NCBI GenBank assembly: GCA_035079385.1
Contig: JAVHKY010000003.1
Span: 20,537,501-20,601,500 of the forward strand
Reading direction: 5' to 3'
Length of the DNA stretch: 64,000 bases
Source of the DNA: Aspidiotus rigidus
Lineage: Eukaryota > Arthropoda > Insecta > Hemiptera > Diaspididae
The position numbers and the translations under genes are program-made. Positions 1-10,939 of the stretch are shown in pieces. How positions within the stretch are numbered: the first letter of the stretch is position 1; each line of letters opens with the position of its first letter. The notes under the pieces are model-generated. The model had not been told where the DNA came from and made no database searches. It saw nothing but the letters and a program-made list of their open reading frames with translations.

Positions 1-21
1 TGTGGAAGAGCTGTACTATTG

Positions 22-97
22 AAAAAGAAAGAAACAAAAGGCTTTTCCTGCAACAAAATTCGTGTGGAAGGAAAAGCCTTTTGTTTCTTTCTCTTTT
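22..97. repeat. Short perfect hairpin
   Basis: Two arms of about 25 bases (about 22-48 and 70-97) are reverse complements with an essentially perfect stem and a loop of about 21 bases. The arms carry a purine-rich run followed by AAGGCTTTTCC. It could be a miniature inverted-repeat element or a small-RNA hairpin. No flanking duplication is visible because the left flank is cut by the window edge. Confidence 0.7.
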
Positions 98-100
98 AAT

Positions 101-3100
101 ACTCATCAGGTGTGAATGTTTATACGAGTATGTTTCATTCACTTTGATTGCTATTTTTTTATTGATACCGGTCCCCACAATCAAAATGTAGTCCACATAT
201 CTGACAACTCATCTTCTCATACTAGTTGTGTTCGAACAAAACGAGAATTATTTATAAAGTTGAGTTCGGTAAGTTTTATTATTTCCCAGAGATCCATTTC
301 TTCAATCTATCGAAGCTTTTTGAACAGCAAATTCAATCCTTAGGATATCGAAACTTGGAGTCACACGTCCAGATTTCTATAACAAGGGGACTGGTATCTG
401 GTGGAATCAAATTTTTATTCACTCAACCACCGCTCTTTCAACATAGTTCGTTAATAATTATTTATTCGAAAGTTAATTGACTGCCACGGTAATTGAAATA
501 TCATGTCACCCTTTGACTTCACGTCATTGACCCTGAAGATAATGTCGTGTATCCACGGTTAGCGTCGATGTTTTCATTTCTCAACTGCGTCGATCGTAAA
601 CTACAATGAATTTCATTTGCTTGCGATTGCACTTTAGTTGATCGGATTTTACGATATTTGGTCTCGAATAATCAACAAGACCTACGAGAAATTTTGTACG
701 TACGAAAAAAGTACCAAAATATTCATACCGGAGCGTGCACAATCTCGCGCGCGACGTGCACGAAAGGAGTGTATAAAATTGAACTTTCGGGCCGAAGGTG
801 TGACTGGATTTTCTCATCCCTCGACTTTGTAGTCACCCTCGTCTATTGTTCAAAAGCGCGAGTTTGTTTTCGAACGGAAAGTAAAAGCCTTCGCAGCTGA
901 ATCCCAAACTTCGAAGCATTAATACGGTCTTGTCTCCGCAGTTACGGAGCGTGAGACGACTAGCTAATCTTAAGCAAAGACGAATCCTCGTTAACATCAA
1001 CTCATATATTCGCGGAGATGCTTATGAAAAATGATGAACAAAATAAGAGGAAATAACCCCGGAAGAACAGATGTGAATTTCATTTCACTATCCCCGCTCG
1101 TGTATTTGCTGGCTGACGAGACCCATTATATTTCGGCCTTTTAATATAATAGCATTCATTTATCCTGACAAGTATGATGACAGTCATAAATCAGGTCATC
1201 CAAGCGATGTTTCGTCATCGCGAAACACTATCATTACTTTATTACTCATCTCTTGGTGTTAAATCGCGTAATATGTAAACACGAGTTTGCGGCGAAACAA
1301 TTCGAAGCTTCGTTGAATTTCAGCGGAATCGGCCTTCTGCCGAGTGATTTAATTTCCATACAGCTGTTCTGGTTTCGGCATTGTGAAACGGAAGAAATGA
1401 ACGGATATGCATAGAACGATACTACATTTTGATGGTGGAATATGAAAAATTGGCGAATTATATTTCTACCAGGTTACGATACGAGCGCTGATAAATATCG
1501 TTTTACGTAGATGACACGGCGAGGGTGAAAGTGCTCAACGCGAATAGCGAAACCTTCGACGAGAAGGCGAAGAAATATTTCTAAATTCTTTAGAAAAGAT
1601 AAAAGCTTACGCAATACGCATATTTTGCGAGGTAAATCAATTTTAACCGACACTGATCTGGATAGTCTAATTTTTCGTTATAAGAAAAGCCGACACAGCA
1701 GGTTTTTAGGTTATATTTAAAGAGGGAGAAATTTACTAGAAAGAAATTTTCTTCCCACTCATTTTGTATCAGGGTAGTATGACGATTTGTCAAAAGACCC
1801 TACTTTTTCCTTCCTGTACGCTAATTGCAAACGATATAAAAATTCGAGCTTGTTACTTATCTAAATAGATCAAGGCTACTTTTACCAGCGCTAGTTCACT
1901 GCTAACCTCGAATGAACTTCTCTGAACCCTCATCGCCCAATTTCGGATGGTTGAAGTCACGTTCATTGAGGTTAGCAGGTAACTTGTCTTTGGTAGAACT
2001 GGCCTTCATTGCAGTGAGTAATCTCCATACAGACTAAGTATCTCAAATGAAAAGCCTGTGTCTTCTACATGGTTTGAGAGGAAGATATTCCAAAATAGTG
2101 AATTCAACTGTAATCGAGTTTGAAGTCGTCTTGTCTTTAGTTTTCGTGTACCTATGTATTATAACTCTTGCAAATCTAAAATAAAGAGCGGGCCGGGTTA
2201 CTCACTGTCCAGGGGGTCTTGGATGGCCGATGACGGTTTTATCGAGCCACCAGATATAGTCTTGAAGAACCAGCAGCGGTTTGCAGAAAGAAACAGAAGT
2301 GACCGAAAGCATTAACGGTGATACCTAATGCACTGACGCTGTTTTCAAATGACCGGCGCGGCGGTATACAAAACTGAAGTTGACTTTTCAAATGACTGGT
2401 GGTGGTTTAGAAGTGCCAACGGTAGTTTGATTACGCCAGAATTGGACAAAAGCCCAAACTGGGATTTAAAATAGCTACCAGGTGTTTGAAAATCGAGCGG
2501 CAGCCTATAACGAGCGAATGGTGGTTTCTAATGAATTGGCGGGAATGATTTTTGATGCGTCGGCTGTCTATGTGGGTGACCGCATTTGGAATGGATAGAA
2601 GCGTTTGAATGATTGATGGAAATTTCAAATGCTCCGATGGCAATTTGAAGTGCTCTAGTTGTTTTGATGGACCAGAGGCAGCTGGGGCGCTGATAGCGAT
2701 TTCTCTTGAAACTAGACTCAGTGATGTCTCCGATTCAATTGACCGTATTCATCTTAGATAGTTAGTACAATGTGAAGCGTTCACTAGCTTTATGAAAGTA
2801 GTTTAGCAATTTTGCATTTAGACAAAAGGGTTACGACGACAATCTTGAGAACAAATGCAACAATCGCTAAATGTAATTATGAGCACACTAGGTAAGTGTA
2901 ATTGTAATTATAATGGTGCGGCGCTAAGTGGACATGTCACAGATCCGGCGCACACCATTTGACATCCAAGAATGTAGACTGATTCCCCGCTGACGTCAAT
3001 AAATCAAATACGCGCAAGTGAGTCGCAAAAAAATCAGATTGCACGCTGCAGCTGTCTCCCTTCAAAGTGTGAACTTGAATAAATTGTCGACGCAATAGCG

Positions 3101-3290
3101 ACACCTACAATATGCCCACTCTGCCGTACAAATAAGTTAAATATTGACGGAGAAAACCAACGATTGCCGAGAGCCCGAGACCAAGGTGTTTGAAAACACC
3201 TTGCGCCGAGCCGAGGTCTTCTGCGCAATTTGTTGTTAGTGTGTTAGTAATGAAGCTAAGGCTCGCCTATAGTCACGGCCGTCTTCAATT
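101..3290. other. Gene-free stretch
   Basis: No ORF here looks coding; all are short, lack recognisable domains and have no consistent splice signals. The part around 2300-2700 has loose repetition of phrases such as TCAAATGACC and TTTGAAGTGCTC, which may be old degenerate tandem repeats. I see no promoter or RNA gene that I can support. Confidence 0.5.
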
Positions 3291-3292
3291 AT

Positions 3293-3813
3293 CAGGCCGG
3301 AATACTGAAAATTGACAACGCAGTTTAAGAGGGCGATGTTTATACACGCTCTTATGTAAAATACCTACTTCGAAAAACACGTAATTGTTAATTTTTGAAC
3401 ATAGTATCCGATTTCAGGGAAAAAGTAAGTAAATATATCAAAAGAGTAAACGATCCTCGATTTTTTGAGCCAGGTCTCATTAAGATTGATCAACTACGAA
3501 GCGAGATATGAACGTTTAAAAAAAAAAAGTTAGACAGAGGACGAAGTGCGGTACATTACCACGCTTTGTCTCTGTCCGACTTTTTTTTTTTTAAACGTTC
3601 ATAACTTGCTTTGTAGTTGATCAATCTTAACGAGACCTGCCTTGAAAAATTGAGAATCGTTTACTCTTTCGATATATTCGCTTACTTTTTCCCTGAAATC
3701 AAATGCTACATTCACAAATTAATGATTACGTGTTTTTTGAGTGTTTTTACCGGAAGAGCGTATGTAACGGTAACCCTCTTGCGCGGCATTGCCAAGTTTA
3801 ATATTCCGGCCTG
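3293..3813. repeat. Long near-palindrome (fold-back, about 520 bp)
   Basis: The left arm (3293 to about 3552) and right arm (about 3558 to 3813) are reverse complements over roughly 250 bases with scattered mismatches and small indels. Both outer ends begin CAGGCCGGAATA. The inner ends meet at poly-A/poly-T runs (3520s and 3580s) around a very short spacer. No ORF of note is inside. This is typical of a fold-back MITE; if transcribed it would form a long double-stranded RNA. No clear target-site duplication was found. Confidence 0.85.
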
Positions 3814-3949
3814 CCGTGCTATGGTGCGGGGAGACGACGTTTAGGTTATAAGGTACAAACATGTTTCACATAACGTTGCGGAACTGACGAGTGTCGTCGG
3901 TATCCATTCGCTGTCGCGTGACATTACACAAGCGAATTCCTACCTTATA

Positions 3950-4282
3950 CTCTGTTCACGTTAAGAAAGTGCCCGAGATTGTAAAAAGTTAGTACCTTGA
4001 GAAAGGATACGGTAAAAGGTAGTAAATTTCTTATCACATCATTCGAAGAATGTTGAATTCATAAAATTAATTTGTTAATTCCTTGTACTTACATTTTCAC
4101 AAGATTTAAGCAAGATTTTGAATTTTGATTACACTTTGATCCTGTTTGTGTTTCTTCTTTGTTAGTGTTATTATGTTTTTTTCATGTTTAAAACATTGTG
4201 ATAAGAGATTTACTACCTTTTATCCTTTCTCAAGGTAAGTTACTTTTTTATGATCTCGAGCCCTTTCTTAATGTGAACAGAG
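3950..4282. mobile_element. TA-flanked MITE, copy 1 (Tc1/mariner-like)
   Basis: Terminal inverted repeats of about 95 bases start CTCTGTTCACGTTAAGAAAG at the left and are mirrored at the right end. A TA dinucleotide flanks both ends (3948-3949 and 4283-4284), as expected for Tc1/mariner-type insertions. There is no coding capacity. A shorter relative with the same TIR start lies at 50456-50589. Confidence 0.8.
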
Positions 4283-4693
4283 TATAGCCTAAAAGTCGTC
4301 TCCGTGTTATCAGTTCAGCATACCTATGGTATTATGGTACTATTATAGTGCCTTAAATCTTAATGAAGCTTTGTTATCACGCATCACTACTATAATATTA
4401 CCTATTTATAGTACCGGTATGTTTATCCAAACCTCTGAAGTTTAAACTCGACCCTTCCGCATTGTAATGATAACTATTGAAAACTATGATAGGTACCTAC
4501 AGTTTGAAGAAGATTTTTAGCTACCGGTAAATCTTTAAAGTTACCGGTAGATCCACCCCAATTTATTTACCTATGTATACAGAGACTTTCATAAGAAGGT
4601 GAAGTTTTTTTTCATTCATTCTTCAATGTACAAACTGTAAAGTGTAGTGCCCATTTTGAGGTTAAATCGCTCATTTTGTTTCTTTCAGAACTC

Positions 4694-6478
4694 ATGGCGC
4701 AAAGAACTATGCGTGTTAACCAATTTCTCTCCAGATTGGAACACTTCTGGAATACCGAGAGATATACAGACGTAACTATAGAATGTGGTCACAAAAATTT
4801 CAAATGCCATCGACTAGTTTTAGCTGCTACGTGCGAATACTTTGATGCTATGTTTGGTAGTCAGTTTTGTGAGAGTAATGCAAATAGTATCCCCTTGAAA
4901 GGAATAAGTGCTGAAACTTTTGAGCAGGTGCTAAAATTTATTTACGCTGGTGAAGTGAATATTGATTCTGAAAACGTATGTGCTCTACTTCAAGCAAGTG
5001 ATTTCTTGAAATTACTCGATATCGAAGATTTATGTATTCAATTTATCAAGGAGAATGGTGTATCAGTTCGAGATACATTGGATATTTTTGTGTTTGCTTG
5101 CACTACAAAAAAACAATTTCTTGTTGATATACTCAGTGTTCATGTTGCAAATCATTTCGAAATATGCTCAAAAGCCAATAGTTTTCTTGAAATTCCTTTT
5201 CATGAATTGAAAATAATTCTCATTCGTTTCACTTGCTCATCAATGAGAAATGAAGAGGTGTTACTCGGCGCAATTACTCGCTGGATCCATCACAACCGGG
5301 AGGAACGATTGCAGTATTTCAGTGAATTTGTAAGAATGATCCGTTTTGAAAATATTTCGTCCACCTACATCCAATTTATGTTTACCAAATTTTTTCTAGA
5401 ACCTCATAATACTGCACTAACGCAGACTCTCAAGCCGATAGGTTACAACGATCACTCACTATTGCGGGAAGGTGCGATCTCAGAAACTAAAACTTCGTTG
5501 CATATATTTGCTACTCAAGAAGAGAACAAATTTTTGAAAGTCTACTCTATCAATAGCGAACAAATTTGTTCCGTATCCAACTGGATTCCACGAACCAATC
5601 CTGCTCAATCAATCTGTAATGTTGCACTAAATAATTCTTACTTGTATTGCTTACATTATCCTGGTCTTCCTCCCGAACCTGAGGATTTATTCATCCCAGA
5701 ACAAAAATTTTGTGCTTACATTTCATTAACTATCCCTACAGAGTTGAGATTAAAATCTCCTCCCGTAAACTTTGAGGGTACTTTTCCTAGTTTATGTGCT
5801 ATTGAAAACAATATTTACGCATGCCAGGGTAATTGCAATATTGTACATCAAATAAACTCGTCAAATTTGTTTAATGAAGAGGAGATCAATCGTGGCATTT
5901 ATGTTTACAATTGTGAAATAGATAACTGGTTTCCAGTGCCAAAGATGAAAAGGCAAATGGAGGTTACAGGTATAACAGCTGAAAATAATATCTTATATCT
6001 TATAGGAGCATTACCACCTGATGTCTGCGCTGAAGAATATTCCCAAATTTATGATTGTCGTACAGGAATATGGCAAGAATTGCCAAAAACTTATTATAGA
6101 TATGCTCTTCAGGAAACTGTGTGTTGTTCCATGCGCGGAAAAGTCTATGTTTTGGGTGAGTCAACCTCACCAAGTTCATCACACATCCAAATTGAAAGAT
6201 ATGATCCTGTTGCTGGAAAATGGGAAGGATTGACACGAAGTTTGTATCTTCTAATAAGAGGAATGCCTTTATTTTGTCGAGTGATACCTTTTTTGGATAA
6301 ATTGTGGTTTATTGGAAAAGATATTATATGGTCCGACAAAGAACGAACCGAAGTTTTATCCATTGATGTATTTGATGTAGATTCATGTACATGGAGCAGA
6401 TCTCCAATTTTAGATAATATTTGTAATAGTTTCGGCTCTGATGAGATTGAGGATGTTGTTATTTTCAAATCTAAATAG
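4694..6478 (+). CDS. BTB-BACK-kelch-like protein
   Basis: An intronless 594-residue coding region. The ATG at 4694 lies five bases after a splice acceptor (TCTTTCAG ending at 4688), so a non-coding or mostly non-coding exon should lie upstream. A BTB/POZ domain fills about residues 18-118, with the typical DVTIECG, FKCHRLVLAA and AGEVNI blocks. A BACK domain follows at about 120-225. The rest (about 290-590) has degenerate kelch-type blades, for example GIYVYNCEIDNWFPVPKM and IERYDPVAGKWEGL. BTB-BACK-kelch proteins usually act as substrate adaptors for Cullin-3 ubiquitin ligases; that role is inferred from the family, and the substrate is unknown. The kelch glycine pairs are weakly conserved, so this is a divergent member. 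I cannot assign a specific KLHL orthologue. Confidence 0.9.
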   Translation: MAQRTMRVNQFLSRLEHFWNTERYTDVTIECGHKNFKCHRLVLAATCEYFDAMFGSQFCESNANSIPLKGISAETFEQVLKFIYAGEVNIDSENVCALLQASDFLKLLDIEDLCIQFIKENGVSVRDTLDIFVFACTTKKQFLVDILSVHVANHFEICSKANSFLEIPFHELKIILIRFTCSSMRNEEVLLGAITRWIHHNREERLQYFSEFVRMIRFENISSTYIQFMFTKFFLEPHNTALTQTLKPIGYNDHSLLREGAISETKTSLHIFATQEENKFLKVYSINSEQICSVSNWIPRTNPAQSICNVALNNSYLYCLHYPGLPPEPEDLFIPEQKFCAYISLTIPTELRLKSPPVNFEGTFPSLCAIENNIYACQGNCNIVHQINSSNLFNEEEINRGIYVYNCEIDNWFPVPKMKRQMEVTGITAENNILYLIGALPPDVCAEEYSQIYDCRTGIWQELPKTYYRYALQETVCCSMRGKVYVLGESTSPSSSHIQIERYDPVAGKWEGLTRSLYLLIRGMPLFCRVIPFLDKLWFIGKDIIWSDKERTEVLSIDVFDVDSCTWSRSPILDNICNSFGSDEIEDVVIFKSK

Positions 6479-6625
6479 GTACCTATTTGTTCTTTTCTCT
6501 TCCATTCATTTTTTGGTTTTTCATTCTTATGGATCTGATGTGTTCTTGATATTCTTGTTGGTATCACCATTTGTTTTCTGATTATTAATCCAATAATTGT
6601 ATAGTGTACCCGCGTGTAAATAGAC

Positions 6626-6631
6626 AATAAA
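6626..6631 (+). terminator. Poly(A) signal of the BTB-kelch gene
   Basis: A canonical AATAAA lies about 150 bases after the stop codon, the only strong signal close downstream. It would give a short 3' UTR. Confidence 0.55.
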
Positions 6632-6639
6632 AATTCACT

Positions 6640-8325
6640 AATTCAGCCCTGTAATGCAATATTTCTTTCTCAACTTGAGCGTAGTGAATCAGGCTTCGAA
6701 CTCATCCGTGCTTTCTTCATGACAATAAATAAAGTAGTTGAAAAGAGTATGATTTGTGTCATTTAATGTATTAGCGGCATCCGTTCAATGAGCAGATACC
6801 GTCTCAAATTCCTCCATTAATTTTCCTTTATAGTCCAGTGCATCTATGGAGAAGGAGCTGCAAATAAACATTCGAGTTATAAAAAAGTCTTGTAATGTCC
6901 GCAATAATGACGTGCGCGATAAAGCTATCCAGAAGTAGACGTTCACAAATTATATGATAGAACTCCGAGCGTAATACAAAATAATATTTCGAGCTTCAAA
7001 GGCAGCGAGAGAGAGAGAAAAAAATTAGTTGATCATAAGTGAAAGCCTCATCAAGATTATACTTTATTATAATTGTGAGTAATAGAACAGCAATTCAGTA
7101 CCGTGTCATGGATTTGCTAGAAAAAGAAAAAAAAATTATCAATACCTAATAATAATAGTAGGTACCTAGTCTTAGTTGATAAAATTAATTCCTCGAGCTG
7201 TTCCTGTTTTCTCCGAGTTCGTCTGATTATTTTCAATACCAGAAGAACAATTTATATAATTTAACCTTTTGTATAGGAAATATTTACAAAAAGAAAGAAG
7301 AAACGTAGAAGCCTGTTGGTGAATTCATACTTTTCTTCAATAAAAATAATTATACAAAGAGAGATTAAAAATGAGAAATGGGTAACGAGGTCAAAGAAAT
7401 TCGGTCGCAGTTTTTGCGGATGATAATATTGTATTTAAAAATAACTTCAATCAAATTTCTCGTGGTATTTCTATCTTTCAATAAGTTTTCTTTTTCGACA
7501 TCAAAAGATTAAAACGCAAAGAAGAGAGATTTAAAGGGGAGTAAAATTCATTTTCAGCCACAAGCGCCAGAGTCAATATACCGCAACTCCTAATTCCAGC
7601 TTATAACAACTCGTTACTATCTAAGGTAGCAGAAAAAACAAGGTGTTAGATTCTGGACCTCGAAAAGGATAACAAGAAGATATTTGTGAGTTCATTCTTT
7701 CGCTCGTCTTCGGTATATTTTTATTCCGGATCATAAAAATGTTTCATCTACCTATTATCACATACAACAGGGTAAGAATGAAAGCATGTTTTTTTTTTTC
7801 TTGTTTCTCTTACATCAACAACGAATGCCATTTTGTTTAACGTTCAAAAACGTGAGCTTTGATGGCCTATAGTAGGGAAAACGGAAATAAGCGAGTCATT
7901 TTGATCTAAAAATGCGGCTATAAAAAGCAGCATTATCCATACTGTACGACGTCATTTATCTAATGTGCGTAGTCATTTCACAATGTATTTTTTAATCTTT
8001 TTTTTTTTTTTTTTCCTTATGATATTTGATCTGCATGGAACTAATGAATAATTCCATGTAATTGACCCATTTTGGTCACTCGGACTGCTTCTTTCGTTCG
8101 CTTAAAAATTTAGCTTTTGCGGAATTCATCCGAACGAATCCACTTATTTTACCGCTGTCTGAATTTTATAGCTAGTACAAATGATTTAAATCGAAATTTT
8201 TTATGAAATCACATAACACAAATTTCTGGATTGGTACTGTGTATCAGGCAGTTACTTTGATAAGTATACGAGCCTATCGCTTCTTGAAGTTCAAAGTAAA
8301 CTTCTTAAGTTCCTCAAAATCGGGG
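6640..8325. other. Gene-free AT-rich stretch
   Basis: AT-rich DNA with poly-purine and poly-T runs (for example a T run near 8000-8014). No ORF with coding character, RNA gene or element boundary was recognised. Confidence 0.5.
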
Positions 8326-8329
8326 TCAT

Positions 8330-8720
8330 ATTTCCTGAATTAGAAAACAAATGGTAGGGTACGAGGGACCTGAAAAAACGCGTCGGCTTTCCAAACCAAA
8401 GTTGAATAAGGATAAGAGGAAAATGGAACGAATTTGGTTTTGAAGATTGATAAAAGATTGAAATCTTGTTTTTCTATCATATAGCTTGAAAGTTGAAAGT
8501 CTCCCAAGTCGCTCATACCTATTACATATATGGCTCGATGATCGGAATTTTTTCAAGTCTCACCCAAACTATAATTATTTTTATGTGTACCTCGATGCTC
8601 AAAAATTCTCAAAATCCCCTCCTATCATACATCAAAAGCTGAAATTTTTCCAAATCCTCTCCTATTATATAGAGCTTGGGAGTCAAAATCTCTTCAAGTC
8701 CCTCTCCCTCGTGCAGTTCG
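8330..8720 (-). repeat. Diverged copy of the 46-bp repeat family
   Basis: Several degenerate units, in the orientation opposite to the main array at 28.6-29.9 kb, carry the phrases CTCCTATCAT, TTTTCCAAATCC and CAAGTCCCTCTCC. These are the reverse complement of the array consensus (GACTTGGAAAAATTTCGACT, AGCTATATATGATAGGAGGG). Units are 40-60 bases long and have many substitutions, so this looks like an old insertion of the same family. Confidence 0.6.
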
Positions 8721-8956
8721 ATGGATAGAATTCTTCTGAGTCCCGTTCCCGATATCAAAACGGCGGAAGAAATGGGGAAAAAGTGGCTAATTAGATTTAG
8801 GTAGGTTGACTAGCTAGAATAATGTTCTGCAGGAATTAAATGCCACGAATACCAAGATAATTGTAGATGCGGTCCCTTGGTGTCCGCATCTAAAATAAGA
8901 CGCTTAATGCGCTCAACCATATCAAATAAAAAAGTAACCAACCTTTAAAAATTAGA

Positions 8957-9271
8957 GTGATGGTGGTTGATTATGTGATGAAACGTAAATACCTCGGGCT
9001 GATGGTGGATCACCAGCTGAGCAGGAACGATCTTCCCCTTGCTATGCTATCGGTGCCTCTTTCCAGGATTGCGCTGTCACATACAATCACGCATTACGGA
9101 AATGTAGAAATAGCGACCAGATACTTGAGCTCGACAAAAAAAATGGCAATTTGCATCGGGAGATTGTACAGAACCACCTTATATTACCTGGCCCCAGTTA
9201 TCGCCAATTCTCCACCCCTGATATTCAAAATTCTAGGCGGATCCATTATCAGGGCCTCTAAGAAAGACTAG
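8957..9271 (+). pseudogene. Possible LINE-type reverse transcriptase remnant
   Basis: An open stretch of about 100 codons contains KYLGLMVDHQL, which resembles the block after the palm domain in insect non-LTR reverse transcriptases, then a segment ending TLYYLAP like the 'YGAPIW' region. The upstream palm and the endonuclease are absent. Stops and frame changes follow to about 9600. The match is short and the call rests on motif resemblance only; chance is possible. Confidence 0.3.
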
Positions 9272-10930
9272 GTACACCATCAACTGCGCAATATTTGTCC
9301 CGTATCTCGAAGGTAAGAATATTTATGCAGACCCTCGATAAGGAATGTCAAAGGAAGTGATAGAACTCCTACTCTACGTGTGGACACGGAAAGTGAACGC
9401 AGAAGCTAATTCCACAGGTGCAGAATAGCTTTAAAAATGTAATTTTTACTTGGGAATGGCACTGACAGAACGGGGATCTTTCCCGAGTACCTACATACGA
9501 CTCGCAAAGAAGGAAGCAAAGACTCGTCTTGTGCACAGGTAGAGTGTCTAATGTACAATGGAGGCAGGCTAGCCACATTGACCATGTGGAGCACAGTTAC
9601 CATGAGCTATATATAAAAGACAGTTAGACTGCCGGTAGCGACTAAGAGGAAAACGCACCCCACACCGGTAGATAGGACCTCCATCGCCGCCAGTTCATAT
9701 CAGCGTGGTTAGGAGTTCCAAAAGCAATTTTCGATTTAATAAACCCTATTCCGTCGTTGAGATTGGGTGGTCTGGACGGCGGGACACAGAATTTCCCGAA
9801 AGAAAGCCCCTCTCATTTACTTAGTTCTGAGTGTCGTCACGAGGACGCAAATATGTCTAGATTACCCACTGTCGATGGTTAGTGACGTCACAAGAAATAC
9901 AAAAACTCAATAAGCCAATTTGAATGAAATTTACGATAATTTCAGACAAAAGTCCCATTAAATAGGTTCCCCGCACTCCTCATTCAACTTCGTTAAAGAA
10001 CTGGGGAATTTTCGTTGAAGGTGAAGTACAAAAATATTATTTAGACGTCGTCTACTGGCGAAGGTATTTGTAATATGCATTTTATTATACTACAGTCACA
10101 CTCGAGAATGAAATTTTAAAGGGTGGGAAAGGAAAGGAAAGAAAAAAATATTCAAAATCAGAAAGAAAAATCACGTCATTTTACCCTTTGAAAATTGCGA
10201 GGTATTTCGTTTTTCTTTATCTCAAACGTTATTTTGAAGTCTGATAAATTACATCGTTAACGCCGGGTTGAATCATGAGGGGTAGGAAAGAAACTTTTCC
10301 ATGGTTTTTAGTTCTCACTGTATGTGTAATTGTATAATGAAAAATACACCGGATTGAAAATCATTCCGTATGGACGTTATCAAAAACGGATCGTCTTTTT
10401 TTCAATTTATATGTAAGGCGAAACTTCTAACCACGAGTTGGCATGTGACAGGCGAAGCTCAAATGGAACAGGGTTGATGAATTTGAAATGAGATCCTACA
10501 AAATGTTAAGCCTCGCTCGATAAGTACTACAATCACCGTGGGATTAAAAGAATTTTCCTTGTGTCGCTGTCTGGGCGTCCGGCTTCTATATCACATTGCT
10601 TTTTGCTAGTGCCACAATGCCTAATAGTCATTAAAACCATTACTCGACTTCAAATTAATAGTCAATGTAAATACGATCAAATATAGTATGAAGTACAGAA
10701 TACCTCTTCCTTCTATGTACCTTGTTTTCTTTAAATGAAATTTGGCTTCAGCTTCCGATCATTTATTATATTATAACGGATTATGTATAATGATGTCAAT
10801 AAAACTACTTTTTGGCTGTCGACAGATGAATCATTATGAAACTTGAAAATGAAAGGATTTGTGAAAAAAAAAGAGTATCATTCAAGAAAGATTCGCCAGA
10901 AACAATTCCGACTTCTTTTGAGCGATTTAA
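9272..10930. other. Gene-free stretch
   Basis: The part to about 9600 may be the decayed tail of the LINE-like remnant. The rest is AT-rich without a supportable gene, RNA or element. Confidence 0.4.
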
Positions 10931-10939
10931 AAGACGACC

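Noticed and set aside
4676..4693. A TTG start extending the BTB protein by six residues
   Set aside because: It lies across the splice acceptor TCTTTCAG; the ATG at 4694 is the natural start.
6145..6627. Minus-strand ORF of about 160 codons under the BTB-kelch gene
   Set aside because: It is antisense to a clearly coding region and has no recognisable domain.
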